Shown: positions 34,417 through 45,975 of the stretch, piece by piece
How the letters are laid out: each line of letters opens with the position of its first letter
How positions within the stretch are numbered: position 1 is the stretch's first letter
Assembly: GCA_043228905.1 (NCBI GenBank)
Contig: JBHGNT010000009.1
Coordinates: 10,478,001 to 10,542,000, forward strand
DNA: 64,000 bases
DNA from: Azolla caroliniana
Taxonomy: Eukaryota > Polypodiophyta
Direction: 5' to 3'
Program-made: the position numbers and the translations under genes
The notes under the pieces: generated by a model
Seen by the model: the letters and a program-made list of their open reading frames with translations, nothing else
Databases searched by the model: none
Told to the model about the DNA's origin: nothing

Positions 34417-36876
34417 ATTTTTGTATCATATCTTCTTTATCATCGTAACATGAGAAGGGACTCCCGGTAGAATTTTTACCATCTGGACCTGTGTCAATCC
34501 AGCTTACTGGTGAGAAGTCTCTTCTATTTTGAAGAGGAAATTTGGTATCGAGACGTTAGAAGAGAATTATATGAGAGATTGAAGATAAGTAAAGATATTT
34601 AGTCAGATCTGGCTTTTCTTGATTCGTCATCCTTGAATCAAGTCTCAAAATCTAAGTCTCTGTAACAGTAAGCCAGAGATTTGATCTTCATTGTAATCTC
34701 TACAGTGGCATCATCTCACAGAAAACCAGAGATAGAAATTCACTCTGAGAACTAGCCAAAGCTAAAATCTGGAACAAAAACTATCATCCTCATCATGGGT
34801 CCATCTGTTACCTAAATGATCCAGAACTAGATATATGTTCTCCATGGGTCACCGCAATAAGCCGTTTTCAGAGAATCAATCCCAAATGTTTAATGTACAA
34901 ATTTGAGTCTGGAAATACATCCAAGGGTAATGAATGCTATAAAATTTTACAAATTTATGACGTTTTAGATGGAATAAATAAGTTTTCAGTTCTTTGTTGA
35001 CTACAATTACATATAATCAAAGCAGCGTTAGTAATCATTGATTCATTTCAGTATTTCAGTACCCTTTGTTAAAGCCATCTACTAGGATGGTGAATCAAAT
35101 TGCAGGTACATCAATAAAGACATTTTATACGGGCATAACTACCTACAAATTAATATTTTACTTGCTGATTCTTTTTAGCCTGTTGTACACACTCGTTTCC
35201 CATATAGCCAACCTAGAGAAAAAGTATGGTGAAAACAATGAGAGAAAAACATCTTATTTCATCTCAAACGTCAACATTCGTACAAAGAAGGCACACAAGA
35301 TACCATAGCATGCCAAAGTATGAGTTCTAAGAAGTTTTCCAATAATGTATAAATATCCCATTTTCTATATTGTGAGAATGATACTGAAACAACCTATAAG
35401 TCACATATATAAGCTGTGCCTCTTCATAACCATCACAACATATACTTTCACGTCACTAATTCGTCAATGGCTGCAAAATATTTTAAAAACATTAACTGAG
35501 TTAAATGAAAACCTAGCATTTACCTGGTCAGCTTTACATAAACTAGATATGCCTGTGTCCAAATTGAACTTAAGCCTCTATACTCTCAGTTCGAAAAACA
35601 ACATTTTATCAGCAAACATTGAACTGTGGAAAAACCTTTCACACGAAAGCAATATATTTTCTAAGCTTCAAATAAGGCATGCCTCCAGTAAATTCAATGA
35701 TTTTCCAAAAAGAGATTGTTTAAGTCCGAAGAAATATTGGTAACCATGCGACAAACCATTTTGTCCAAATTGACAGGATATACAAACTCGACCTTTACCA
35801 AACTATAAACCTATAGCTTCCAGAGTTTCAGTTCAATGAGAGCATTGAACCTTGGAAAATACATCACAAACTCAGCTTCAAATAAGCAATGCTGCAAATG
35901 CATTTCATTGTCAAAAGAAGACTTAAGTTGCAAAACATTGAACCTCGAAAAAATAAGTTAAGCTTCACATAAGTTAAGCTGCAAATGTAAGTTCCAAGGC
36001 ATTTCATAGTCAAAACAAGATTTAGTTGCACTCATTAAACCACAGTAAAAGGTAATACACATGTTCAGATTGAGACCAGCCATACTCCGTAAGTTCAAAA
36101 ACAATATTTAGTCGCAAAATGAACCATGGGAAAACCAATAGATATAGATTTTCAGCCTCACACAAGCCATGGTTTCAGAATTTCAGGAAGAACATTCAAG
36201 TCAGCAATACATTGACCAGAGGAAATCATACACATGGGATATACATTTTTGGGTTCACATAAAGATATGCCTCATAACTTCCAAGGCTTTTCAGTTCAAA
36301 ACGAACATCAAGTCAAAAAAGCCCTTCCATAGAAAAAGTGGCAAACCACAATTCACAGGACCAGAAGAGAATACCACCAGTTGAAACCATTATGACAAAG
36401 GAGCGACCAAATTTTGCTATCTGAGATTGTTTTATAGAAAATCTCTAACACAAACTAACATGCAAAGGCAGGATGGAGATTGTATCTGTAAAAGTTTATT
36501 CATTTGTTGTCATTTCTGAGTTAGATATATACACTGCCATTTCTGCAGATTGCCATTGAATTATTCGGATGTCTTGCTAACTGTCTTTTATTTACAAAGC
36601 ATTTCACAGAAGTTGGGGCAGAAAACTTTCGCAAAATCTGCTTCTTCCAACCTCATCCAAAAGATTTACTTAGGCTGTATATATTGTCACTTGAGTGTTC
36701 CTGTGGCCGTGAATCGTTGTGGCACGAAAAACAGATTCTCAACATTAACTTCTGTTTGTAACTATAAGCTCTCCACAAACTCAATGCTTTTGTACCATGT
36801 TCAACATATCGATTGGAAATTATGGTTTTGAGGGAACACCCCGCCAATTCACAGAACTGAAGCTTATACTGAATTC
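34417..36876. other. Intergenic space between convergent MYB and bromodomain genes
   Basis: It holds the 3' flank of the MYB gene and, at 35500-36330, a degenerate repeat array listed separately. No other gene is supported. The longest frame (35345-35743) falls partly inside the array and has no motif. Confidence 0.65.
35500..36330. repeat. Degenerate tandem array, about 90-115 bp period
   Basis: A unit with ACATTGAACC-TGGAAAA, then AGCTTCACATAAG-x-ATGC and then CATTTCA-TCAAAAC-A recurs near 35611, 35839, 35931, 36027, 36115 and 36204, with weaker copies before. Copies differ by many changes and small indels. Confidence 0.65.
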
Positions 36877-37510
36877 CTACATCATAGAACTTTCCCCACA
36901 AGCATGGCCTTTATTGTCAAGCTTTTTCTTAGCTGGTTCAGGGGTGAATTCTGTAATCATTTTCACAAAAAAATGCAGCCTCCAAAGTGTGCTTGAGTCC
37001 TGTCATTACACCCAAAGTTAACATCTCTAGAACGTGTCGAAATGCAGTCAAAATATGTCATTTTTAGAGATTCACATAATAATATCTAGACATGCATTTC
37101 TTTTCATAATTTTAGGAATTAGGCATCATCCGTGTATATATGCAGGGAACACCACGCCAATTCACAGAACTGAAGCTTATACTGAATTCCTACATCATAG
37201 AACTTTCCCCACAAGCATGGTACACCCAAAGTTAACATCTCTAGAACGTGTCGAAATGCAGTCAAAATATGTCATTTTCAGAGATTCACATAATAATATC
37301 TAGACATGCATTTCTTTTCATAATTTTAGGAATTAGGCATCATCCGTGTATATATGCAGGGAACACCCCGCCAATTCACAGAACTGAAGCTTATACTGAA
37401 TTCCTACATCACAGAACTTTCCCCACAAGCATGGTACACCCAAAGTTAACATCTCTAGAATGTGTCGAAATGCAGTCAAAATATGTCATTTTCAGAGATT
37501 CACATATACA
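36828..37510 (-). repeat. 214-bp tandem repeats copying the 3' end of the bromodomain gene
   Basis: Landmark CTAGAACGTGTCGAAATGCAG recurs at about 37028, 37242 and (as CTAGAATGTG) 37456, a spacing of 214. Each repeat contains the last codons and 3' flank of the gene (CATGCTTGTGGGGAAAGTTC on the minus strand). The two extra copies lack the 100 bp or so that hold the last acceptor site and most of the last exon. The array lies in the last intron and across the final exon. Confidence 0.88.
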
Positions 37511-40500
37511 GCTTCAAAGGTAAGAAAAACATACAAGAGCTTCAAGATCAATTTGGATGTCAGTTGTGCTGCCACAGGTATTCTCCAAAGGTAAGATGTC
37601 CATTACCCTGGTTAAACTGACAGGAGGCAGCTTCTGAATTCTTTGGTATAATTTCGTTTTCTCTTCAGTTTTCATTGGCCTACAAAATTAAATCAGTTAA
37701 AATTCTATGGATAAATTACTCTAAAAGAAGTATAAATAAAGATTTCATTCATGGTACCGGCAATTGGGCAATACTTGCATGAGAAAAGAGTGGATCTTCT
37801 TTTCAACACCTGTAAGCTGGAGATAACCAAGAGAATATATATTTGTATCTGGAGGGTGTTTAGTGTGCTTAAATTTCCCAAAACATAACGAAAATGAACA
37901 TGAAATACATCATTAATAATTAGGAACAAACTCACATAATTCCATTCAATAAAGAAATACAAATTAATCCTTAAACTGTCATTAGAAAATAATATAGCAT
38001 GATTCTACCAGACCATCTTTCAACACAATGCAATCATGGATGAAAATTTAGAAAATGTCTCTGATACAACATAAATTGTTGTCAGTACATCTTACTAGCT
38101 AAAACTTGCAAAACATGGAAGTTGGTGTGGATTCTGGAATAACTATTTACACAGAAATATTATCATTGTCATAGAAGTAGTCAAAGGAATGATGGATTGG
38201 CAGGCACTGAAATATATATATATATATACAAGCTAATTCCTGCTCAACTAACATTGAGGATTATCCCATTTCCTCCTGTAATCTTGGCAAGACTTTCCTA
38301 GTTTTGCTTCAGAACTCTGCCACTTCCATTGTACTATTAGAAATAAAAGCAGTTGATATAGCAGCATCAGTGGTCTCACTGGAATATATATAATCAATTT
38401 TCCTCCCACCTGAGAAGTATAGAGCATCATGTTACTTATTATGACACATCTTATCATAGTCTTGGCAAGACTGCCCACAGCAAAGTAAATTGTTGCTTCA
38501 GAAATAAATTCCATTACAGTTTATGTTTATGTTTGCTTAATACGTCTAAATCAACAGTCGACCGTAATTGCTCAAGGTAGTTAGCACTATGAGCTTTGAC
38601 ATGCAACCTTTAGCAACCAGTGTCCTATGGGGGCTTGGTTACTTCCGGTCTTCACAACTGTTTACTCTTTTTCCACCAGCAGGGTTGACCAGCAAGAAGA
38701 ACCTAAAGCGATCTTGGACAGTTCTAAGCTGATACTTATGTAATAAAGGTACTAAGGACATAAACAAACAGAGGTAATACAAAGAAGTGTATAAAAGAAG
38801 AACAAAGAAAGAAACCTACTGTAATGCCTTCAAGAGGCCAAACTGTCCTATGAGACGGAACAAGAAATAACATCTTAAAATGTTCTCCTTTTTTGAAAAC
38901 AAACCAAAATAAATATAGCTAAACATAGGTACTAAATCATCTAGATAACTAGAACTAAAGATTCTAACTGAAAGTTCTGCCTTCAAAAAATCTCCAGCAT
39001 TAGCATCTTTGGCATTGGTAGATCTTCAAATCCAATGATCTGTGTTGTTTAGAATCAGTGCCCGATCTAGTGGAATGTCACCTTGTCGCTGCTCAGCAGG
39101 CACATACCATGCTTGGGTGTTGCTGCTCTTCACCTCAAAGGTCTGTAATTTGTTTTTCATCTGTGCAAGGCTTCAACCTGTTGTATCTCACTCAAGTGCC
39201 ATTTTTGGGTCCATTTTGGGTCAATGGGTGGCTGTTCTGGCTGAAATTTAAGCCTTCTCATTGATTTTGAGACATCCACATTTTTTTGCACCTTTGCCTC
39301 ATTGAACATAACATCTCGGCTTTTGAACTATGGTAACCAAACCCTGTGTAAGTAGTGGTAAATATATGAAACCTTTTGAATCCAGGAAGTATTTCCATCT
39401 TGTCCTTTGGAATCCAGAAAATATAGCCAACAACTTCTAGAGCAATGATCGAAAACAGTAATCAAGTGTAGAGACCCACCTAAGGGCTTTGTAGGCATAG
39501 AACATACGTCTGAGTGCATAAGTTCAAATGGTTAGTTCACGAGAATGACAAGAGTAGTAGGAAGACTTAATTTGTTTGCCATAGATGCGATTATTACAAA
39601 AGGCAAGCTTGGTGATCTTGCCACCAGCTTGTGGGAAGAATATAGGATATCAAACCCTTTTGGCTTATATGACCTAAGATTTTGCGCCATAATTCAATCC
39701 CATCCTTGAAGTCGGCAACAACAATTAATCTAGCTAGAAGAGTTCATCCTGAGAGGCAATATAGTGTTCCTCACTTGTTGCCATCAGCAATGAGCCTTGC
39801 CCCACATGTAATTTTCCATAATCCTCCTGTTGCACTGTGGAAACCTCTATAGGTTGACTGTTAGTACTAGCCTTCAAGCAGTGAGCATAATATCCATCCA
39901 ATATTCAGCAATTTATAGAACCAAATACAGATATATATATATATATACTCCTAAGTTTATGATAATAACCACACAAAAAAAGAATAGGAAATGCAAAAGA
40001 GAGCACTGTACCTGTGTGATTACATTCTCACCAAGTTGCATGGCAGCCTGTTCTTCTTGAGTATGCAATACTGCAACATTAAGGCAGAACTTATCCTGTT
40101 GATTTTCCTTCTTCCCTTCCTACCAGCAGAATTTTCCTTCAGATAATCATTTCCAACTTTCTTCTGAACGAAGATAAGAGCACACATACAAATAAACCTT
40201 ACTGTCTTCTTTTCCTTTTTGAACAGGAGTTTGTTACCTCTTCAAGCAACTGAGCCTCAATTCTGAGCTTCCACTTCTTTTCAAATTTTTGGGACAATGT
40301 TTTTGCCATATTGAAGACATCACTCGATGAATCATTATATAACATCGCATTCCGGAAAACAAGACGCACATCTTCACAAAATTCTCGTACATATTGATAT
40401 CCTGATCCATTCTTCACCTCTAGCTTTTTTTTTATTGTGCCAAGATCCATCGGCCTGCGAATGACCTATGCATAAAATCAGATGCATAAAAAACAAGAAT

Positions 40501-43500
40501 ATGTGATGTAAGATTTGTCAAATAGGATTCAATGTTGAAAATATGCTGAGTGCAGTTTCATTACTTTATAATAGTCCTTTAATTGCAGATGTTCTACATC
40601 CACAGGTTGCAAAAATGGCCATGCCCATCTATGCTGCATGAGCTGAAACATAAAAGAGTTTTAGCATTCATAAACATAATTCCACTGCAATAAAGAGCTA
40701 TTATTAAAGAAATAATCCTTAAGAAATAGCCCATAATCCTTAATATCACAGTTCACACCAACTGGTTTCCATGAGAAATTTTACTTTCAAAATGAAGTTC
40801 TTTTGTACTGATTCAATTGCGAGACTGGTTTGAATAAGAAATATATATTTTTGTGATGAAATTTTCTTTGCATTGATTTAATTGCAAATAGTTCCCTGCA
40901 GGTCTCTAAGAACAATTTGCATAAACAATCGAAAGAATAGTCCTTGTACGGAGTTTGAACATTGTGTGGGCCCATATTAGTTTCAGAATATATTTCGTAT
41001 CCTGAGTATGGAAAAAATAATAAATTTATTTGCACACCTTTTGTAGTATACTACTACATAATCGGAAAAGACCAGACATTTTTTTCTGTTTCATTGCTTC
41101 AGTTCGTACTGCATCAAATAACCTCGACTTCTTATTTACTGAATTTCCTGCTTTGTCGCCCTTCAGGGATCTATGTGCATGTACTCTTGCCCTTTTGAGA
41201 ACTGATCGGATGCGTGTAACTTGCAAGACCTCACATTGTAACTGTTACCTAGTTGTAAACATTAGTTAAATGCCCATATCCTAAAGCTTTACCCTCTTTC
41301 TTAACTTGAGGGTTTGATACTTCATATTTGAATATATCAAAGATTTTTAACGTGCATCCTGGGCTACTTTCAAAGCAGTTGTTTAAATAAGACAAAATGA
41401 AGTCAAACACCAATTAAAAAGGAAAATCACATCTACCAGGGTTAACAATTATACTGTTAAACTTTAAGTGAAGGATTCATAAATTCCAAGTAAAACATCT
41501 GCCATTTTGTCATCACGTGATTTATAATAACTGGAGCAATCACACTCACATTGACAGGCATCATTGCAGATCTAGCTATTACTTTCATCTGGCTGATGCA
41601 TCATGGATTCTAGCACAGATTGTATTTGAGTAAATTAGAGTACTCTAGGTGCTTTTGATATTTTCACTTGAACCAAAATCTTGAAATATTTTATTAAAGT
41701 GTGTGTTTGAACCCATTTCAGGTTCAAGCTGTGCCCTCGTGAATTTACTCACATATAAAATGATTGAGTCATGAAATACAGCATACATCCTTGTATGTGT
41801 GTTTTGTATTACGTATTTGTATATACATACATCCACATACAAATGCATAATGTCTAAATAGGGTTAACTTAATCCTTAGAAAGATGATATGATCAATCCT
41901 CAATAACTTTCAGAGAAATATATGTTCATATACATACATCCACATACAAATAAACAATGTCTAAATAGGGTCAACTTAATCCTTGAAAGATGATATGATC
42001 AATCCTCAATAACTTTCAGAGAAATATATGCACCTTCATAGAAATACAAAATAGATTTTAACTACACAGCATCCACATATAAACATTGAAAGCCAATTGC
42101 ATTTTTAGTACATGCAAGGAGCTATATGACATAATATTCTACATCAAAACTAAAGGTAGTTTATGTAGAAAATGTAGGGATTTTAGACTAGACTAACTCT
42201 CGCACAGAAAGATCACTTAGAAGACTTAAGGAAAAATCAGTAGATTTGGAAAAACGAGCTTCTGATTACAAAGATGTAGAATGGTTTATATAAGAAGAAA
42301 ACATAATTTGATTAAATTATGATAATAAACAGCATGATTTTCAGGAACTCGTACAAGGTTGTCCAAGAACTTCTAAAGAGGACGGGACAATAAATTGGTA
42401 GATTGCCAACATATCCCATTGGATTAGCAATCATTACAAGATAGATCCCCCTGATCTATTAATCTAATATACTGCTTATGGGCATTCTATGTAGTAATCC
42501 TCCTCGTACACATATACACATTTCTACATACACACATTTTTGCAACCTTCCCCAAGAACTCCTAAAGAGGATGGAACAATCAACTGGAAGATTGCCAACA
42601 TATCCCATTGCATTAGCAATCATTACAAGACATATCCCCCTGATCTATTAATCAAAAATATTGCTTATGGGCATTCTATGTAGTAATCTCTCCTTCTCAC
42701 ACACATATACACATTTCTACATACACACATTTTTGCAACCTTCTCCATTGAATTGAATTGCAATAAGATCCTCTGCAGAATTTGCCTAAGCACTTCAAGT
42801 GGTGTTAGAGCGCGAGAATTAATTTTTCATTGCCTATCTCTCTGTTATATCATGTTGTTGAAGACCTTCCCGTATTAAAGCTGGCTCATTTGCATCAACA
42901 AAGTTGACAGATTGTGAGTACATTAAGTCCACAATTTTACCACATGGAAGAGGTTCACCAGCGTTTGGTGTGTTAATACATTGCACAGCGAGCAATGTTC
43001 TTGAGGCTGAAATATCTGAGTGTATTTCGAAGGAAGTTCATTAAGGAGCAAGATGCCACCCAAAACACCATCCAAGATGAGCCTCCATAGTGAAAAGTTG
43101 TGCAAAACAAACCTCACCAACTAGAGATACAAAATGCAACACTTCCCAGTACAGCGGGTATAGCAGAGGTATATTGAACGAAAATTCCATGGATATTACA
43201 AGGGTTGAAAATAAAGGTGTGAGTAATCACAGAAACTTGACAAATGAAAGGTTAAAATACAGCCGACAACAAAATCACCATCCGTAACCACCCTCAGTAC
43301 ATGCAGATCATTGACAACCCAATATACTTACCTATCCCCCCCTCTTTTCTGACCTCAGTTATATGGCAGTCTACTCAGCCAGTTCATTGAAACACCACAA
43401 GTGCATTTGGATTGTGCTAAAAGAGTTTTGTGGTATGCCAAAGGAATCATTGGTTAACAGTATATTTTATAAGTCAGGTGTTCTGATCCACTTACATGGC

Positions 43501-45474
43501 TTTATAGATGCCAATTGGGCAAGTAATTGGCAAACCCATGGCCTACATTGAGCTTTGGATTTTCCATAGGCAATGATGCCATCACTTGGAGCAGCAAAAA
43601 GCAACAGTAGCAACCTACTGTAGCACTATCCATCACAACAACGGAATTTGGGGGCATCATGATTGTTACATGTGAAGCAGTATGATGTTGATCTCCACCA
43701 TATCCATAAAGATCAGCAGACAGCAGATATATTTGCCGGGGCATTTTGGGCGGATAAACTGAGGCAGTATTCAAAAGCACTTGATCTGCATCCACTTGAC
43801 CTGCTCGGCTTGAGGGGAATTGTTGAAAACAAAAGCTCTTCATACAGCATACTTGAGCTTGAGGGGACTTATTGAGAAGTCAGGCCTAACCTGTCCTTGT
43901 GTAACACACTTGTTGGAAAACATGTAATGACTGCCCGCCTTTTGTATTAGATGTATGATAATCTACAGGAATATTCTATCTACATTAATGAACTAAAAGG
44001 AAACTTATATTTCTCTCACTGTCTCATCATGACTGACTGGTTTATTATTGGTACACAGAGAATATTGCATATAAACCACGTCCTTTCCAGGAAAACATGT
44101 TGGCTGTTTTCAACTCCTTAATCTGTCAATCTAAGTTATTGCTTATGGTCACTTTGTGACCTTCAACACTGCATTGTAACAAGATCTTTGGCAGAATATT
44201 TGTCTGAGTTCTTCACAATGTATCCAGAAAAGTTCTCTCATCTTACAAGCATAGCTATGTCAAATCTTGTCTTGGCATGAGAGATATCATGGAATACGAA
44301 AAGGGAAAAGTTGAGGCATGCTTCCTAATTTCTCCTTAAGATAATCTGTCTTCACACATATAAATATCTTTGTAACCTTCTCACTGCATTGAAACAAGAT
44401 CGTTGGCAGAATATTTGTCTGAGTTCTTCACAATGTATTTACAAAAGCTTTCTCATCTTACAAGCATGACTATTTCAAATGGTGTCTTGGCATGAGAGAA
44501 ACCATGGAATGCGAAAATGGAAAAGTTGAAGTATGCTACCTAATTTCTCCTTGAGATAATCTGTCTTCACACATACATATATTTTTGTAACCTTCTATAT
44601 TGTATTGTGAAAAGATCTTTGGCAGACTATTTGTCTGAGTTTTTCACAGTGTATTCACAAAAGTTTTCTAATCTTACAAGTTACATGCATGGCTATTTCA
44701 AATGTTCTCTTGGCATGAGAGAAGTCATGGAATATGCAAGAGGAAAAGTTGAGGTATGCTTCCAATTTCTCCTTACGACAATTTCTCTTATTATTTCATT
44801 CAAATCCAAGCCATATGTACTCAAATCTCCTCATTTCTGACCATCTAAAAGCAACTGAACTTTTAACATGCTATGATCGTTTTCACCATTGTTGTCAATA
44901 AAATATGCAAATAGAAGTGTGATAATTGAATCAACCATGCCTGTAAGAGCATGCTAATTGAATCCAGCATGCCTCTATATGGGACAATAAGGTGAATGGC
45001 GATGACTCTTATAGAATGATATGAATACTCTGAAAATATTCCTACGATGTAAACTATGCTTGCACTCTTAACGCTTCTAACATTTTAATGTATTACATGA
45101 GTACATTCACCATTATTGTTAATGCAAACAATATGCATATAAGAAACAATACCAGCATTGACTTGGAATAATACACAAAGAAGAGAGCAATAACCAATCA
45201 GCTTATACCTATACAAGATGATGACGACGATGATGATGCTGATGATTAAATGTACAATTCTAAGTCATACCTGATCAGCTCTAGAGGTCATGACATGAAC
45301 TGAATGTTGCAACTTCTCAGCAATTCGATCACTAGTATCTTTGGGCTTTGCTACAACTTTCTCTTCGTATGGTGCTGTTAGATAACTACTTCGAGAGATA
45401 TTCAAAACAACATTTCCTTCTGCATGTTTTGCATGAACCATGTCCAGAAAGACACCCTTTTGTGAATCCTTCAT
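36877..45474 (-). CDS. GTE1/GTE6-type bromodomain and NET-domain transcription factor, 8 exons
   Basis: A nuclear reader of acetylated histones, placed in the plant GTE (BET-like) family. Coding exons on the minus strand are 45271-45474, 41038-41241, 40565-40642, 40238-40465, 40012-40095, 37758-37816, 37535-37679 and 36877-36999. All introns are GT-AG, all phases agree, and the product is 374 residues, like GTE1/6. Bromodomain: about 125-235, with HRWAWPFLQPVDVEHL (140-155), RPMDLGTIKKKL, and the acetyl-lysine-binding Asn 206 in NAMLYND. NET domain: about 287-348, with MKTEEKTKLYQRIQKLPP, then IQIDLEAL, split by an intron from DSSTLWRLHFFVK. Basic tail EPAKKKL. The N-terminal 110 residues are weakly conserved. 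The ATG at 45474 is the first in its frame after a stop near 45615. Introns 1, 5 and 7 carry repeats and, in two cases, copia relics; no exon is damaged. Confidence 0.9.
39000..39900 (-). mobile_element. Copia relic in intron 5 of the bromodomain gene
   Basis: The minus-strand frame at 39328-39519 reads HSDVCSMPTKPLGGSLHLIT, the start of a copia integrase core. YVPAEQRQG near 39075-39100 matches the integrase C-terminal part. LTRs are not visible. It is an old fragment in the same orientation as the host gene. Confidence 0.65.
41821..42033. repeat. Tandem duplication, about 2 x 107 bp
   Basis: ATATACATACATCCACATAC begins at 41821 and again at 41928. The copies share AATAGGGT-AACTTAATCC and TCAATAACTTTCAGAGAAA and differ by few bases. 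Confidence 0.85.
42363..42755. repeat. Tandem duplication, about 2 x 190 bp, probably within a copia LTR
   Basis: CCAAGAACTTCTAAAGAGG at 42363 and CCAAGAACTCCTAAAGAGG at 42552 begin two similar units. Each unit ends ACATTTTTGCAACCTTC. The stretch leads into a primer-site-like TGGTGTTAGAGCGCG near 42801, so it is probably part of the 5' LTR of the intron-1 copia relic. Confidence 0.75.
42801..43875 (+). mobile_element. Copia relic in intron 1 of the bromodomain gene
   Basis: A primer-site variant TGGTGTTAGAGCGC lies at about 42801. From 43360 a frame reads GVLIHLHGFIDANWAS, then GNDAITWSSKKQ, which are the end of RT and the start of RNase H. HIHKDQQTADIFAGAFWADKL (43690-43755) is the RNase H end. 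A purine tract TTGAGGGGACTT follows at about 43858. Gag, integrase and most of RT are gone. The relic runs antisense to the host gene. Confidence 0.75.
44170..44765. repeat. Tandem triplication, about 215-bp unit
   Basis: Units start at about 44170, 44385 and 44601 with TGCATTG-AACAAGATC or its variant TGTATTGTGAAAAGATC. They share GGCAGAATATTTGTCTGAGT, TCATCTTACAAGCAT and CTTGGCATGAGAGA. The same start (GCAATAAGATCCTCTGCAGAAT) is seen once more near 42762 before the primer-like site, so the units are probably LTR ends of the intron copia relic. Confidence 0.85.
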
Positions 45475-45606
45475 GGCTATTACGTGTGTACCTGTATATC
45501 TTGTCTTGAATCCGAAAACTAAGCAGAAGAAAAAGAATAGGAAGGCATTGATAATGGATCTAATCTCAATAGAACTGCTTCGTGAACAATTTCTTCGTCC
45601 TCGTCG

Positions 45607-45634
45607 ACCCTAATCCTAACCCTAAACCCTAAAG
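45607..45634 (-). promoter_or_regulatory. Telo-box (AAACCCTAA) upstream of the bromodomain gene
   Basis: CCTAACCCTAAACCCTAAAGG lies about 140 bp before the start codon. Such short telomere-like boxes are known in promoters or leaders of plant growth- and translation-related genes. It is too short to be telomeric. Confidence 0.6.
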
Positions 45635-45671
45635 GTAGTGGTAGTTGATGGGTAACATATACGCCGAGAGA

Positions 45672-45827
45672 TAGAGAGAGAGATTATATTATCGTCTTCG
45701 GAGGTCAAATATGACCTATGAGACCAAAAATATTACATTTCACGTGATATGTGTGAAGGTGAGTAGCGGCTCTCGATGTTCAAGAACTTTACCAATGAAT
45801 GTTGCAATCGAGAGTGCACATCGTGAT

Positions 45828-45828
<1 letters not shown>
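45672..45828 (-). mobile_element. Family X non-LTR element, 3' fragment (copy iii)
   Basis: The minus strand reads CALSIATFIGKVLEHREPLL and LTFTHIT. It is nearly identical to the end of X copy iv at 50333-50485. It begins next to a short GA run (45661-45671) and ends in a (GT)n(GA)n run (45828-45860). Only about 155 bp of the 3' end are present. Confidence 0.8.
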
Positions 45829-45862
<34 letters not shown>

Positions 45863-45975
45863 AACACCAAAGAGAAAAAGAGAAGAGAGAGAGAGAGAGA
45901 GAGAAGACAAAAGGAGAGTAGAAGGTGCACAAGCCATGATATTCCCAAGTTGCGGTTGAAGGTGAGGAGGAGGAG

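Larger units (their letters stand above)
41242..45270 (-). other. Intron 1 of the bromodomain gene (about 4 kb)
   Basis: This intron is much longer than the others. It contains three tandem duplications and a + strand copia relic, each listed separately. The donor is CAG/GTATGA at 45271-45270 and the acceptor TAACAG ends at 41242; both are deduced from the reading frame on either side. Confidence 0.8.

Noticed and set aside
37034-37523. Two near-identical 89-91 codon open frames on the + strand
   Set aside because: They come from the 214-bp repeats and read antisense through the bromodomain gene's 3' end. No motif, and the frame is an accident of the repeat unit.
41821-44765. CRISPR-like array of direct repeats
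   Set aside because: Long units in direct contact without spacers, in a plant intron.
45607-45634. Telomeric repeat
   Set aside because: Only about three worn CCCTAAA units beside a gene start; better read as a telo-box.
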